A stretch of DNA of 64,000 nt from Hymenobacter gelipurpurascens (GCF_900187375.1 NZ_FYEW01000002.1:558001-622000); one strand, 5' to 3'; positions 16,622 to 26,595 are shown, counted from the stretch's first letter. The notes: a model not told the origin generated them from the sequence alone. Made by a program: numbers and translations.

Positions 16622-18553
16622 ATGTGGCAACGGTTACTAATTGTATTCCTGATGGGTATACAGCTTGCTCTAGGCCAGTCGGTTAAGGCAGCCAGCCCGG
16701 CAGGCGAAGTACGCGATACGCTGCTGCTGAAAGACCCGAAAGGCCCGCACATATCAGAGGCCTACCGCTACTACACTGAGCCATTTACCACCAGCCCCGA
16801 CCCCGAGCAGGCAGAGGCCCAGTGGCGAGCCGGCAAATTTCGACCCGGCCCCTGGCATAAAACCCTCAATCTGGGACTGTTGCATGAGCGCGTGTGGATG
16901 CGCCTGACGGTGCGCAACACCGAGGCGCAGCGGCTGCGCTACTTCTGGAGCATTTTCAACTTTACCGATAGCGCTGCCTTGTACTGCCGCCGACAGGGCG
17001 AAGCGTGTTTCACGCAGCTGGCCACTTCCACCTCCTGGGTACCCGCTTCTGAGCGGCCCATTCAGGCCCGCTCTCTCAGCTTCCCGTTTACCCTGGAGCC
17101 CGGCGAAACGGCCACGCTCTTTCTGCGCATCGATCTGCACGCGGGGGCGCTCTACCTGCCTACCTACATAGAAACGGCCGAGCATTTTCTGGCCTGGGAA
17201 ATGACGTTTCCGTTTGAGCGGCACTGGGTATGGCTGCTGGGGTTTTACATGAGCAGCGCCCTGTTCAGCCTCGTGCTGTTCACGTTCCTGCGCGACCGGA
17301 TTTATCTGTGGTATGTGGCCTACGTGGCCTGTGTTTCCATATTCCTGATGATGGAGGACGGGCTGGACGCCCTGCTGCTCCCCAGGAGCCCGTACCAACT
17401 GATCTGGGCCGTAGGCCAGTTCAACTTTATGGTGCTGGCAGCCGCAGCAGGCATCCGGGTGATGCAGCTATTTGTGCGGTTGCGCAATGACTGGCCCGGC
17501 TTATACCGGGTTGGGAATTGGCTGACTGGCCTAGCCGTTGTGTTTGTGGTGATTTATGCGGCACTCTTTCCCTGGGCCGCACGCCATCATTTCGCCTTAC
17601 TACAAATCCTGAATACCACCCGCGAATTGGTGTTGTTGTGCCTGTTTGGCTATAGCTGGATTACTTTACTTACGGTGGCCCGCTCCAAACACCGGCGCCA
17701 GCTCGCGGCCTATTACATACTTACCTATCTGCTCTTCTTTATCGGTTTTGCAATATTCTGGAGCAACCATTTGGGGCTGAGCAGCTTCAACCCCATCTAC
17801 CCGAACCCGCTAGCCTGGGGGCTGTTTTTTGAGCTACTGGTACTGAGTGCCTTGCTCACGGGCCGTTTTCGCCATACGCTGCGCCAGATTGCCCGGCTCC
17901 GGGAGCGGCAGCTGCGGCAGCGCAATGCCTTGGGGGCTCGCCTGATTGCGGCGCAGGAAGAAGAGCGCACCCAGCTAGCCCGGGAGCTGCACGATGCCCT
18001 GGGCCCCAACCTGGCGGCGCTGCACCTGGCCTGGCAGGGCCCTGCCGTGCAAAAAGCCATTACCAGCTCACCGGAAGCGGCGGCGGCGGGCCGCCAAACG
18101 GAGCTGCTGCTACGACATCTCCGCGATGAAGTGCGCACGTACAGCCACGCCCTGCTGCCTGCCGAACGCGGCCAAGACTCATTGGCCGAGTCGGTGGCGT
18201 CGCTGGGGGAACTTCTGAATCTCTATGGCAACCCCAAAGTGCAGGTGCATTGCGACGATGACCTCGACCACCTCCCGCCCGTGGTGCAGCAGGCAGCTTA
18301 CCGCATTGTGGCCGAGCTGCTGAACAATGCAGTGCGCCACGCCCGCGCCACCGAGGTAGAAGTGCATCTGCAGCGGCAACCTACGGTGCTGGAAATAAGG
18401 GTAGAGGATAATGGCCGGGGCTTTACGCAACCCACCCAGCAAACCGGGATAGGCCTACGCGGCGTGCGCGCCCGCACCGAGTATCTGCACGGCCAGATGA
18501 CCATTGATAGCTCGCCGCAAGGCACGCGCATTGTCGTGCTCCTACCCTGCTGA
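16622..18553 (+). CDS. 7TMR-DISM sensor histidine kinase, HisKA_3 type
   Basis: Membrane sensor kinase of 643 residues. A signal peptide is followed by a periplasmic 7TMR-DISM extracellular domain (about 25-195, jelly-roll, probably carbohydrate or small-ligand binding by family knowledge). Seven hydrophobic helices (about 205-420) and a short coiled linker precede the HisKA_3 dimerisation domain, with H457 in 'RELHDALGPNL'. The HATPase domain has 'ELLNNAVRHA', 'VEDNGRGF' and 'GIGLRGVRAR'. Such kinases pair with NarL/LuxR-type regulators, but none is adjacent, so it is an orphan here. Confidence 0.9.
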   Translation: MWQRLLIVFLMGIQLALGQSVKAASPAGEVRDTLLLKDPKGPHISEAYRYYTEPFTTSPDPEQAEAQWRAGKFRPGPWHKTLNLGLLHERVWMRLTVRNTEAQRLRYFWSIFNFTDSAALYCRRQGEACFTQLATSTSWVPASERPIQARSLSFPFTLEPGETATLFLRIDLHAGALYLPTYIETAEHFLAWEMTFPFERHWVWLLGFYMSSALFSLVLFTFLRDRIYLWYVAYVACVSIFLMMEDGLDALLLPRSPYQLIWAVGQFNFMVLAAAAGIRVMQLFVRLRNDWPGLYRVGNWLTGLAVVFVVIYAALFPWAARHHFALLQILNTTRELVLLCLFGYSWITLLTVARSKHRRQLAAYYILTYLLFFIGFAIFWSNHLGLSSFNPIYPNPLAWGLFFELLVLSALLTGRFRHTLRQIARLRERQLRQRNALGARLIAAQEEERTQLARELHDALGPNLAALHLAWQGPAVQKAITSSPEAAAAGRQTELLLRHLRDEVRTYSHALLPAERGQDSLAESVASLGELLNLYGNPKVQVHCDDDLDHLPPVVQQAAYRIVAELLNNAVRHARATEVEVHLQRQPTVLEIRVEDNGRGFTQPTQQTGIGLRGVRARTEYLHGQMTIDSSPQGTRIVVLLPC

Positions 18554-18591
18554 AAGCTGAGGCTCAATTCTTAAAGCGCCTAGGCCACTCC

Positions 18592-20763
18592 TTATGCCAG
18601 TTGTCGGGCACGCTCGGGCCGCGGGTTTTCCGCAAGCAGAGTTTCCTCCGTCACTTTGCGAATGTCGCTGCTTACTTTCTGAATGAAATCGAGCTGCTCT
18701 ATTAGCTGCGCATCGGCAGTAGCCTGGGTTGCGGCCGGGGCGGTAGGCTCGGCAGCCGTAGCCACATCGGGCTCGGCCGGGTCGAGGATGCGCAGGCTGC
18801 GGTGCAGGGCTTGCTGGGCCTGGCGCACAGGTTTCAGCAGGGAACTCTGCTGGGGTACGCGCTGACTGCTGGTGAGCATGGCGGAGGTGATAGAGGCTAC
18901 ATTAGAAGAAAGAATGTGGTTCAGCACCACAAACTCATGCACCTCGCTGGGCCGGTGCTGTTTGGCCCGCGGCTCCGACATCATGCGCTGGAAAGCGGCA
19001 GCCAGGTTGGCGGAGCTTACATACACGTGCTTGCGGGCCAGTTTGTAATCGACTACTGCTACGGGCAAACCGCTCAGCGCTTCGCTCAGGGTCTGCAGGT
19101 AGCGCAGGTTGGCGCGCAGTACCTCCTTCATATAGTCCTGCAGCTGATCGGACTCCCAGCGCGGAAACAGCAGGTAGGCCGATCCAAAAGCCAGCAAGCA
19201 CCCAATAACGGTGTCTACCACGCGTTCTTCCACCACCTGCAGATAGTGCAGCCCCATCAGGCTAAACAGAATCAGCACGAAGGGTGTCATGAACGTGACA
19301 GTGATAATGTAATTGCTGCGAGAGAAGCTGAATGAGGTCAGCATAAATACCGCCAATAGGCCTACGAGCACTGCCTTATCGTGCACCAGCCAGAGCACCG
19401 CTCCCCCAATAACCCCACCTACCAGCGTGCCCACCACGCGCTCAAAATTACGCTGCTTGGTGAGGCTGAAAGCGGGTTTGAGCATGTACGTGATGGTCAT
19501 CAAGATCCAGTAGCTGTGGTGGCCGGGCAGCACTACTTTCGCCACCACAAAGCCCACCAGGGAGGCCAGCATCATGCGTACGGCGTGTCGGAATATGCCG
19601 GAGCTGGGCGTCAGATGGTCGCGGAGCTGGCTGAGGCTGAAGCTCTGGTGGGCCACAAACCGACCCAGATCCAGCTCGTTGCTGAGGCTGGCCACGGGTT
19701 TCACAGAGAAGTAGGCCTGAATATCCTGGAGGCGCTGGTTGAGGTTGCGCAGGTTCACTAGAATCTTCTTCAGCACCAGCGTGTGGCCGGGCTGCGCGGG
19801 GTCTTCCAGTGCATCAATGCGGGCTTTCAGCTTCTCTAGGCCAGTAGCCAGCCGGACCTGGGACTGGTAGCCGTGGTTGGCCTGAATGGCAAACCCTATG
19901 TTCTCCAGCTCGCCAGCCATCTGCTCGGCCAAATCGGCCACCTCTTCCAGCACCCCCGACGGCCCAAACCGCGACCGAATGGCCTCATAGTTATAATACG
20001 TGACGGTAATGTGCTCGTAGAGGTCCACTACATCCACGAACGTGAGGACCAGACGCCGCCCATTGCCGGTAGATTCCTTGATCATCTGGCGGGTTTTGAA
20101 AAGCAGTTCGCGCACGGCGTCCTGCTTCTCACTCACGGTTACTTGCTGCGTCATCAGGCGCCGGTAGTCTTCCTCCAGGCTGGTTTTGGTTCGGTAGAAA
20201 TCGGCCTTGAGGCGCAGAAAATCGGCTACGGAGCGCACGCACTCCCCCAGCGCCTGCTGGGCCGGCCGGTACGGCCGAATCTGGTAGGTGAGCAAACTCA
20301 CGAGCATGTACCAAATGCCACCCGCCGTCACGAGGCCCGCGTAGCGCAGCAGCTGTGGAAGCGTGAGCGAGCGGTCCATCATCAGAATCATGAGCAGCAG
20401 CCCGGCCGTGCCTACTGAGGCGGCGCGGTTGCCATACACCAGAAACATCGTAAACACGAAGCTGAGCACGCCCACCTCCAGGCCTAGCAACCACATACTC
20501 GGCTCCGCCATTCCCGTCAGGAAGGCCACGAGGGGCAGCAGCAGAATAGCGGCCAGCATGCCGTTGCGCTTGTGCACCACCGGCCCCGGCGAATCGGTAA
20601 GGCTGAGGCAGACTGCCCCCAACGATACCGTCATGCCGGCTTCGAGCTGGCCCATCATGCCCAGCGCAACGCCCGGAATCAGAATGGAAAGCGTAGTGCG
20701 CAGGCCATCGGAAAAATCCTGGCTGGAGAAGAAGTACTGGAAGTTGCGGGTCTGGTCGTTCAT
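18592..20763 (-). CDS. FUSC-family membrane transporter (YccS/YhfK-like)
   Basis: Integral membrane protein of 723 residues with the duplicated architecture of the FUSC / aromatic acid exporter family. It has an N-terminal bundle of six helices (about 20-165), a large cytoplasmic helical domain (about 170-390), a second bundle of about six helices (about 395-550), and a cytoplasmic tail. 'FTFVMTP'-like and 'ERVVGTLVGGVIGG' stretches fit the family. Members export aromatic acids or polyamine-like compounds, but the substrate here is unknown. TACTTTCG on the minus strand (20801-20808) may be its -7 box. Convergent with the histidine kinase with only 38 bp between and no clear terminator. Confidence 0.85.
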   Translation of the reverse strand: MNDQTRNFQYFFSSQDFSDGLRTTLSILIPGVALGMMGQLEAGMTVSLGAVCLSLTDSPGPVVHKRNGMLAAILLLPLVAFLTGMAEPSMWLLGLEVGVLSFVFTMFLVYGNRAASVGTAGLLLMILMMDRSLTLPQLLRYAGLVTAGGIWYMLVSLLTYQIRPYRPAQQALGECVRSVADFLRLKADFYRTKTSLEEDYRRLMTQQVTVSEKQDAVRELLFKTRQMIKESTGNGRRLVLTFVDVVDLYEHITVTYYNYEAIRSRFGPSGVLEEVADLAEQMAGELENIGFAIQANHGYQSQVRLATGLEKLKARIDALEDPAQPGHTLVLKKILVNLRNLNQRLQDIQAYFSVKPVASLSNELDLGRFVAHQSFSLSQLRDHLTPSSGIFRHAVRMMLASLVGFVVAKVVLPGHHSYWILMTITYMLKPAFSLTKQRNFERVVGTLVGGVIGGAVLWLVHDKAVLVGLLAVFMLTSFSFSRSNYIITVTFMTPFVLILFSLMGLHYLQVVEERVVDTVIGCLLAFGSAYLLFPRWESDQLQDYMKEVLRANLRYLQTLSEALSGLPVAVVDYKLARKHVYVSSANLAAAFQRMMSEPRAKQHRPSEVHEFVVLNHILSSNVASITSAMLTSSQRVPQQSSLLKPVRQAQQALHRSLRILDPAEPDVATAAEPTAPAATQATADAQLIEQLDFIQKVSSDIRKVTEETLLAENPRPERARQLA

Positions 20764-20849
20764 TGCAGCGGGCTGCGGGGCGGGTTCAGGGCGGCTATAC
20801 GAAAGTAAGTGGCCTACGAACGGCTACGGGCTAGCGGCCAAGCTACCAG

Positions 20850-20880
20850 AAAAAAAGAAGGGTCTGCGTTGGCAGACCCT
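20850..20880 (-). terminator. Terminator of the cyanophycinase gene
   Basis: On the minus strand the stem AGGGTCTGC/GCAGACCCT (20872-20880 with 20859-20867) is followed by a T-rich tail ending in T7. It lies about 40 bp after the cyanophycinase stop. Confidence 0.85.
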
Positions 20881-20916
20881 AGTTACTACAATATTCATGC
20901 AACCTCCGCCAAGCAC

Positions 20917-21807
20917 TTATACATGCATCTGCTCGACGATTGGCAGCGAGTAGTGCTGACCCCGGCTGAGGAGGTGCACCCGCAGGTCGCGGATGGTAAA
21001 TGGCTCGCCGGGTTTGACTTCGTGGATGGTAGTAGAAGAGCAGTTCATGCCATCTACCACCACCACCAGTCCATCACCAATCACTTCCAGCTCCCGGCCC
21101 TTCGTGATGACCACGCCCGTGTTTTCTTCCAGGCCCAGCCCAATGCAGGCCGGATTGGTGGCTATAATCTGGGCCATGCGCACGATGCGGCCCCGCGCCA
21201 CAAAATGGGTGTCAATGGCCACGTCGTGCAGAAACTCTAGGCCAGTGGTGATGTGAATTTCGTCCTTGAGCATGCCCGCATCGTTGCGCCCCTGGTAGAT
21301 CATGGGCGTGCTCATGGCGGTAGCGCCGGCGCTGGTGCCTGCAATTACAAACCGCTCGTGGGTGTAGCGCTCTTTCATGCGGCGCTGCAGCATGGTGCCG
21401 CCCAGCAGCGCGGTAAGCCGCAGCTGGTCGCCACCCGTGAACATGACACCGCCGGCTTCTTCCAGTAGCTTCAGGTTCTTCTCGTCGTTGGCCTCCGCCC
21501 GCTCCTGGATATTGAGCACCTTCACCGGGCCAGCGCCCAGCTTCTGGAAAATGGCCACGTACTCTTCGCCAGATGCTTCGGCTTCTTCCGAGGCCGTAGG
21601 AATCACCAGAATCGGGCCTTTCACTTCATCTACAAAACGCTGCAAAATGAGCTCAGGCGCCACATCGGGCCGGTCAGCGGCTTCCTCCTCCGATACTTCT
21701 GCTTTGCGCTCGTGGCCACCAATAGGAATCAGAATGCCTTTGGGATGCGGACAGTTAGCCGATGCGGGGTGATGAGGGGCCGTACTTTTTTTGCGGGATG
21801 CAGGCAT
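20917..21807 (-). CDS. cphB: Cyanophycinase (peptidase S51)
   Basis: Serine peptidase that cleaves the arginine-aspartate polymer cyanophycin to beta-Asp-Arg dipeptides. It has 296 residues, the usual CphB size plus a short basic N-terminal extension. 'FTGGDQLRL' (123-131) and the nucleophile motif AGTSAGATAM (S159) are diagnostic of S51 peptidases, and 'DTHFVARGR' supplies another conserved histidine. No cyanophycin synthetase (cphA) is in the window, so the substrate polymer may be made elsewhere or taken up. The gene is monocistronic, with its own terminator. Confidence 0.9.
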   Translation of the reverse strand: MPASRKKSTAPHHPASANCPHPKGILIPIGGHERKAEVSEEEAADRPDVAPELILQRFVDEVKGPILVIPTASEEAEASGEEYVAIFQKLGAGPVKVLNIQERAEANDEKNLKLLEEAGGVMFTGGDQLRLTALLGGTMLQRRMKERYTHERFVIAGTSAGATAMSTPMIYQGRNDAGMLKDEIHITTGLEFLHDVAIDTHFVARGRIVRMAQIIATNPACIGLGLEENTGVVITKGRELEVIGDGLVVVVDGMNCSSTTIHEVKPGEPFTIRDLRVHLLSRGQHYSLPIVEQMHV

Positions 21808-21872
21808 GATTTCAGACTAGTAAAAACAGCAGATACATAGCTCAGACAGTGGCCTAGCAGGCCTCTAGGCCA

Positions 21873-23429
21873 CTATTCAGCGCTATTTGTGGGGGCGAGG
21901 TTGGCGTTGGCCGGCCCGTTCATCAGGTGGCCATAGGCGTCGAAGCGGGAGCCGTGGCAGGGGCAGTCCCAGCTTTTCTCCAGGCCATTCCAGTGCACCA
22001 CGCAGCCCAGGTGCGGGCAGATAGCCGAGCACTCGTGGGTGTTGCCAGCGTCGTCGCGGTACACGGCCACCTTCGTGATGCCGCGGCGCAGCACCGCCCC
22101 GGTGCCGGGCGCTATTTCTTCCGGCTTGCTTACGTCGCCACCCGTCAGCAGATCCGTGTATTCGGCGACCACGTTCACGTTTTCCCGCACAAACTCTTTC
22201 ACCGATTCCGGGCGTACCGTCACTCGGCCGGGGTCGTAGAGGTGCGCCCACGGGTTGGGGCGCTCCAGGATAAGGTCGGTGATGATTTGCGCGCCCAAGG
22301 TGCTGTGCGTCATGCCGTGGCCCGAGTCGCCGGTGATGATGTACACGTTTTCAGCATCCAGCGGATTGCGGCCGGCATAGCCTAGGCCATCTACCGGCTC
22401 CATCACCTGCCCCGACCACTGGTACTCAATGCTCTCAACTGCCGGGAAGTGCTCCCGCGTCCACTCTTCCAGGCAGCGCAGGCGCTCCTCGGGCTTGTCT
22501 TCCTGTCCGGTTTTGTGGTCTTCGCCTCCCACAATCAACAGGTCGTAGTCGGGCTGTTCCTGCAGGCGGATATAGTGATACGGGTCGGAAGTATCCCAGT
22601 ACAGCGCCCGCGTAACGGCCCCTTTGGGCACGCGGGCCGCCAGTGCATACGTACGATACGGTGACTGTTTGGTGTGCATCACTACCCGGTCGTTCATGGG
22701 GGTGTTGGTGGCCACTACCACGGCCCGGGCCTGCACATCTATCTCGTCACTGATCACAGCACGCGCCTGGTTGCCGCCATATACTTCCGCTACGTGGGTA
22801 TGCGTAAATATTTTCCCACCCTGGCGCTCTATCGCCTCGGCAAGACCCCGCAGATACTTCAGAATATGAAACTGGCCCTGATCTGGAAAGACCAGGCACT
22901 CGCCGGTTCGGAAGCCTTTCGCGCCGGCATCGGGCACGCGCTGTACGTCGGTGAGGCCCGCCCGGTAGGCAGCGGCCTTCTCCTCATCCAGTTCTTTGGG
23001 CTTCCCATTTTTGGGCAGGAATAAGTACCCATTGAGGCGCGTAAAATCGCAGCTGATATGCTCGCGCCGCACAATTTCTTCAATGCAGTCTATAGCCTGC
23101 CCATGGCTATCGGCGGCCAGGCGGGCGCCGGCTTCGCCAAATAGCTGCTCCAGAGTAGTATAGCGGTCATCAAGGGCATTGGAAAGGTGGGCCGTGGTGC
23201 GGCCACTTTCGCCACTCGCCAGCTCTCCATCTTCCAGCACCACTACCTCCAGGCCTTCTCGCCCCAACAGGTAGGCCGTAGTGAGCCCGGCAATGCCCCC
23301 ACCTACCACCACCACATCGGCCACAATGGACTTGCGCAGTGAAGGGTATTTGGGCAGCGCCTCCGTGGTGCCGAACCAGGAGGAAAAGGTAGCGCCGGAA
23401 GTACGGGTTGGGTGAGGAGTATCAGCCAT
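21873..23429 (-). CDS. FAD-dependent oxidoreductase with C-terminal Rieske domain
   Basis: A 518-residue fusion. The N-terminal DAO-type flavin domain has the dinucleotide-binding motif GGGIAG (43-48) and a late 'YIITGDSGHGMTH' FAD contact. The C-terminal Rieske [2Fe-2S] domain has ligands C471/H473 (CPHLGC) and C489/H492 (CPCHGSRF). Such fusions are widespread and lack an assigned substrate. Electron transfer from an amine or similar donor through FAD to the cluster is inferred. No signal peptide is evident. The stop TAG abuts a TGGCCTA copy and another lies 11 bp on. Confidence 0.9.
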   Translation of the reverse strand: MADTPHPTRTSGATFSSWFGTTEALPKYPSLRKSIVADVVVVGGGIAGLTTAYLLGREGLEVVVLEDGELASGESGRTTAHLSNALDDRYTTLEQLFGEAGARLAADSHGQAIDCIEEIVRREHISCDFTRLNGYLFLPKNGKPKELDEEKAAAYRAGLTDVQRVPDAGAKGFRTGECLVFPDQGQFHILKYLRGLAEAIERQGGKIFTHTHVAEVYGGNQARAVISDEIDVQARAVVVATNTPMNDRVVMHTKQSPYRTYALAARVPKGAVTRALYWDTSDPYHYIRLQEQPDYDLLIVGGEDHKTGQEDKPEERLRCLEEWTREHFPAVESIEYQWSGQVMEPVDGLGYAGRNPLDAENVYIITGDSGHGMTHSTLGAQIITDLILERPNPWAHLYDPGRVTVRPESVKEFVRENVNVVAEYTDLLTGGDVSKPEEIAPGTGAVLRRGITKVAVYRDDAGNTHECSAICPHLGCVVHWNGLEKSWDCPCHGSRFDAYGHLMNGPANANLAPTNSAE

Positions 23430-23508
23430 ATGCCTGGAGTAAGAAAACGGTGAAATAGCGTTTTTCTACGCCCGGTCCTGACACCAGGTTAAGGTTCAGC
23501 TTGCCAAC

Positions 23509-24477
23509 TTAGTACAGGATATCATCCACGGGCTCCAGCTTGGGCGGCACCTCGGTTTCACCCAGCATCTGGCGCAGATCGATTTCGATGGAGCGGCAAA
23601 TGGCCGTCATCGGGACGTCGTTCATCTCGTTCTCGAAGGGGTTTTCGCTGGTGTGGCCTACCACTTCAATAGTATTGAACACCCACGAAACCAGCACCGA
23701 AAATGGCACCGTCAGCCAGATATGATCGGGGCCCATTTTGGCAAACTCGCCAATGAGGCCTAGCGGAAGCAGCCCCACGAAAATCCAGATAAACACGTAG
23801 CTAAAAAAGGCGTACTGGCGCGGGAAGGGCGTGTTCTTGATTCGCTCACAGCCACCCTGCAGATCGTAGAGGATTTCCAGCGTCCGTATCATCTGCACGT
23901 GCTGGAAGTCGTTGAGCAGGCCACGCTCCTCGCGGAGCACGCGCAAGTCGGCGGCCTGCTGCCGGATGAGGTGGGCCGGAGGGTTTCCCATTTTCCGCAG
24001 TCTTTCCGATTCTTCCTCGTCGAGGAAAGGCGCTACGGCGGCGTCCCATTGCTCGGGCTGGCGGCGCAGATTTAGGCGCAGGGCATTGCACCACGCAATT
24101 TGGCGGTACACCATCCGCCGGTGCCGCACCGAAAGCTCCTGGGCTGAGGCCGCGGGCGCATCTACATTGGGGGCATCTACCACCGAAGTTACGAACTCCA
24201 GCGCTTCCACGGCAAAGGTGCGGCTGCTGTTCACGATGCCGCCCCACAGCTTGCGGCCTTCCCAGAAACGCTCATAGGAGCCGTTGTTTTTGAAGCCGAT
24301 GTAGAACGCCACCGCCGTACCCAGCAACGACACCGGCTGCCACGGAATAGATACCGAATGCAGCCGCAGCGGCCCATACACAAAGCACACTACTACCGAA
24401 TAGAGGGTAAACAGCAGCAGGCTTTTCCAAGCATACTTCCAGATAACGCGCCAGCGAAGATTATTACGAACGTACAC
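23509..24477 (-). CDS. Bestrophin-family anion channel
   Basis: Membrane protein of the bestrophin family (formerly UPF0187), about 322 residues. N-terminal 'VRNNLRWRVIWKYAWKSL' and 'IPWQPVSLLGTAVAFYIGFKNN' followed by 'SYERFWEGRKLWGGIVNSSR' are family hallmarks. Later helices contain 'PFPRQYAFFSYVFIW' and 'PLGLIG'. Bacterial bestrophins form pentameric channels for small anions. The longest frame starts at TTG 24531, but that codon lies inside a TACTTTG promoter-like box, so I prefer GTG 24477. Confidence 0.85.
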   Translation of the reverse strand: MYVRNNLRWRVIWKYAWKSLLLFTLYSVVVCFVYGPLRLHSVSIPWQPVSLLGTAVAFYIGFKNNGSYERFWEGRKLWGGIVNSSRTFAVEALEFVTSVVDAPNVDAPAASAQELSVRHRRMVYRQIAWCNALRLNLRRQPEQWDAAVAPFLDEEESERLRKMGNPPAHLIRQQAADLRVLREERGLLNDFQHVQMIRTLEILYDLQGGCERIKNTPFPRQYAFFSYVFIWIFVGLLPLGLIGEFAKMGPDHIWLTVPFSVLVSWVFNTIEVVGHTSENPFENEMNDVPMTAICRSIEIDLRQMLGETEVPPKLEPVDDILY

Positions 24478-24729
24478 GAAGAGACAGTTAATGAACAGAA
24501 GGACAGGCCAAGACTGAGCCCGGCCCTGCAAAGTACGAGCACCATATTAACCTCGCATTAAACTGGCCTACGCAGTACGCCGCTTCTACCCTACGTGCTT
24601 ACCCGGCCCAACAGTTGTCGGGCTAAATCAGAAACGAAGTTGTCGTTATGCTTGAGCTTACTTCTGCCAGATGCTGGTAGGAGCAGTTGGCCTTTCCGAA
24701 TGGCTGCCTGTCACTGCACAGCCGTTGGA

Positions 24730-26574
24730 TTATTCCAGCATGATGCCCATCAGGCGCATCAGCTGGCTGGCATTGAAGGCCCGGCATACGCCCGGCGTAA
24801 GGTGGTAGTCGAAGCGCAGGGTGCCATCGGGCTCCAGGAAGCTGTTGAAGCTGAAGTTACTGACAGTGCCCGGCAGTTCCTGCTCCAGAGCCGCCAGCTC
24901 CAGATCGTGGGTGCTGATGAGGCCACTGGCGGGGCGCTTGTGCAGCTGGTGCACCAGGGCACGGGCGCCGCGGTGGCGGTCCTGGGAGTTGGTACCCTTC
25001 AGGATTTCATCAAGCAGATAAAACACCGGCAGCTGCGCGGCTTTGGGCGCTTCGGCCAAGTCTAGCAGCAGGCGCAGGCGCTTTAGCTCAGCGTAGAAGG
25101 AAGAGGTGTTTTCCGCAAGGTTGTCGTTGGTGCGCATGGCGGTGTACACCTGTGCCGGACTGCACCGAAAACTACCGGCTGCTACTACCGCGCCGGCTTG
25201 GGCCAGCACCAGATTGAGGCCTACGGTACGCAAGAAGGTACTTTTGCCGGCCATATTGGAGCCCGTAATCACGGCCGTGCGGCCTAGGCCACTCAGGCTG
25301 AAATCATTCGTGATGCGCTGGTGGTCGAAGATGAGCGGGTGGCCTAGCGCCTCGGCAGTAACCTCCAGCGCTTCCGTGCTCAGGCCCGGCTCGCAATACG
25401 CAGGGTTGGCAGCCCGAAACGCAGCCAGGCTTACCAGCGCATCCAGCTCGGCGGCCGCTTCCAGCAGCGGCTCCAGCTTCCCGCCAAGCCTACGCTTCCA
25501 GCGTTCCAGCTGCCACATACCCCACAAGTCCCAGAGCAGCAGCGCATTCACGGTGCCGGCCACGGCGGGGTTTTGGCGCAACGAAAACCAGCCAGCAATT
25601 CGGGCCAGCCAGCTTAGCAGCTGCGAGGCAGAAATGTCTTCAGCCACTTGCAGCGTGCGGTGCAGGCGGCGCAGCGCTGAATCTTGCCAATCGCGCTGCT
25701 CGAAAAGGGCGAGTTGGTCGTGGGCCGCGCGAAGGGCGTCGCGCATGGCCATTACCTGCTCGAAGTAGTTGGTGCGTTGGGTGCTGAAGCGTGAATTCAG
25801 GATGCCCGTCAGTAAGAGGCCTACGAGCAAATATCCCGCTCCGTAGCTATTGAAAACAGCCACCAGGCCACCTACGGTTACGAGCGGCAACAGCGCCATC
25901 AGCGGCAGTAGCCAGCCTTTTTCCACAAAAAAGTCGGGCAGTTGGAGCCAGCTCGCAAACTGGCGCGGATCTGATTCCTGGCGGGCGTAGTGCCGGGCGC
26001 GGGCCTGCCACTCCTGCTGCCACGCCACATCGGGGGCCAGCTCGGCGGTAGCCTGCTGGCGGGCGCGCACGGCGGCGGCGGGACCAGGCTCAAGCAGCCA
26101 GCCGGCCAGCCAGTCCTGGCCTAGCCGCGAGGTGCTGCGGTTCAGCAACTGAAACAGCGAATGGCTGCCGAATACGTCGAGGTCGGCGGCGTACGGGTGC
26201 TGGGTATCGAGGTAGCGCAGGCCAGGGTCGAAGCCGGTGAGCTTGCCTTCCAGCCGCAACTGCTCGTCGCGGTTAAGCTGGGCCAGCAGGCGATGATGTT
26301 CCCGCTGGTAGCCCACGCTGCTGTGCCACCGGACCAGGCCTAGAAACACGAGGTAGGCCACAAACAGCAGGACAAAGCCCGCCACGGTCTGGCCGCCCAT
26401 AAACAGAAACCAGCCGCCTATGGCCGCGCCCGCAAACACCAGCAGCCGTACCAGCGCCACCACCTGGTGCCGACTGGCGAAGTATTTTTCCTGCGCTAAA
26501 TGATGCGTCAGGTTTTCCTGAAACAGCTCAGCAGGTGGCACGGTAAGCGGACGAAAAGCGGGAGAAGCAGACAC
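24730..26574 (-). CDS. Membrane-anchored MutS-like ATPase
   Basis: About 614 residues from GTG 26574; the frame is open to GTG 26664. Two hydrophobic hairpins (about 39-80 and 221-260) suggest four membrane segments. A helical core/lever region and a C-terminal MutS domain V ATPase follow. The ATPase has Walker A GSNMAGKST (438-446), 'FYLLDEILKGTNSQDR' (Walker B plus signature) and the H-loop 'ISTHDLE'. The mismatch-recognition domain I (F-x-E motif) is absent, so it is not canonical MutS; it belongs to a Bacteroidota group of MutS-domain V proteins of unknown role. Its promoter shares the TCACC-rich module with the genes at 3325 and 54513. Confidence 0.82.
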   Translation of the reverse strand: MSASPAFRPLTVPPAELFQENLTHHLAQEKYFASRHQVVALVRLLVFAGAAIGGWFLFMGGQTVAGFVLLFVAYLVFLGLVRWHSSVGYQREHHRLLAQLNRDEQLRLEGKLTGFDPGLRYLDTQHPYAADLDVFGSHSLFQLLNRSTSRLGQDWLAGWLLEPGPAAAVRARQQATAELAPDVAWQQEWQARARHYARQESDPRQFASWLQLPDFFVEKGWLLPLMALLPLVTVGGLVAVFNSYGAGYLLVGLLLTGILNSRFSTQRTNYFEQVMAMRDALRAAHDQLALFEQRDWQDSALRRLHRTLQVAEDISASQLLSWLARIAGWFSLRQNPAVAGTVNALLLWDLWGMWQLERWKRRLGGKLEPLLEAAAELDALVSLAAFRAANPAYCEPGLSTEALEVTAEALGHPLIFDHQRITNDFSLSGLGRTAVITGSNMAGKSTFLRTVGLNLVLAQAGAVVAAGSFRCSPAQVYTAMRTNDNLAENTSSFYAELKRLRLLLDLAEAPKAAQLPVFYLLDEILKGTNSQDRHRGARALVHQLHKRPASGLISTHDLELAALEQELPGTVSNFSFNSFLEPDGTLRFDYHLTPGVCRAFNASQLMRLMGIMLE

Positions 26575-26595
26575 AGCAACAGAGTCGGTGAAGCT

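Noticed and set aside
24478..24531. TTG start for the bestrophin gene
   Set aside because: The TTG is part of a TACTTTG box; transcription cannot include it. GTG 24477 starts at the conserved sequence.
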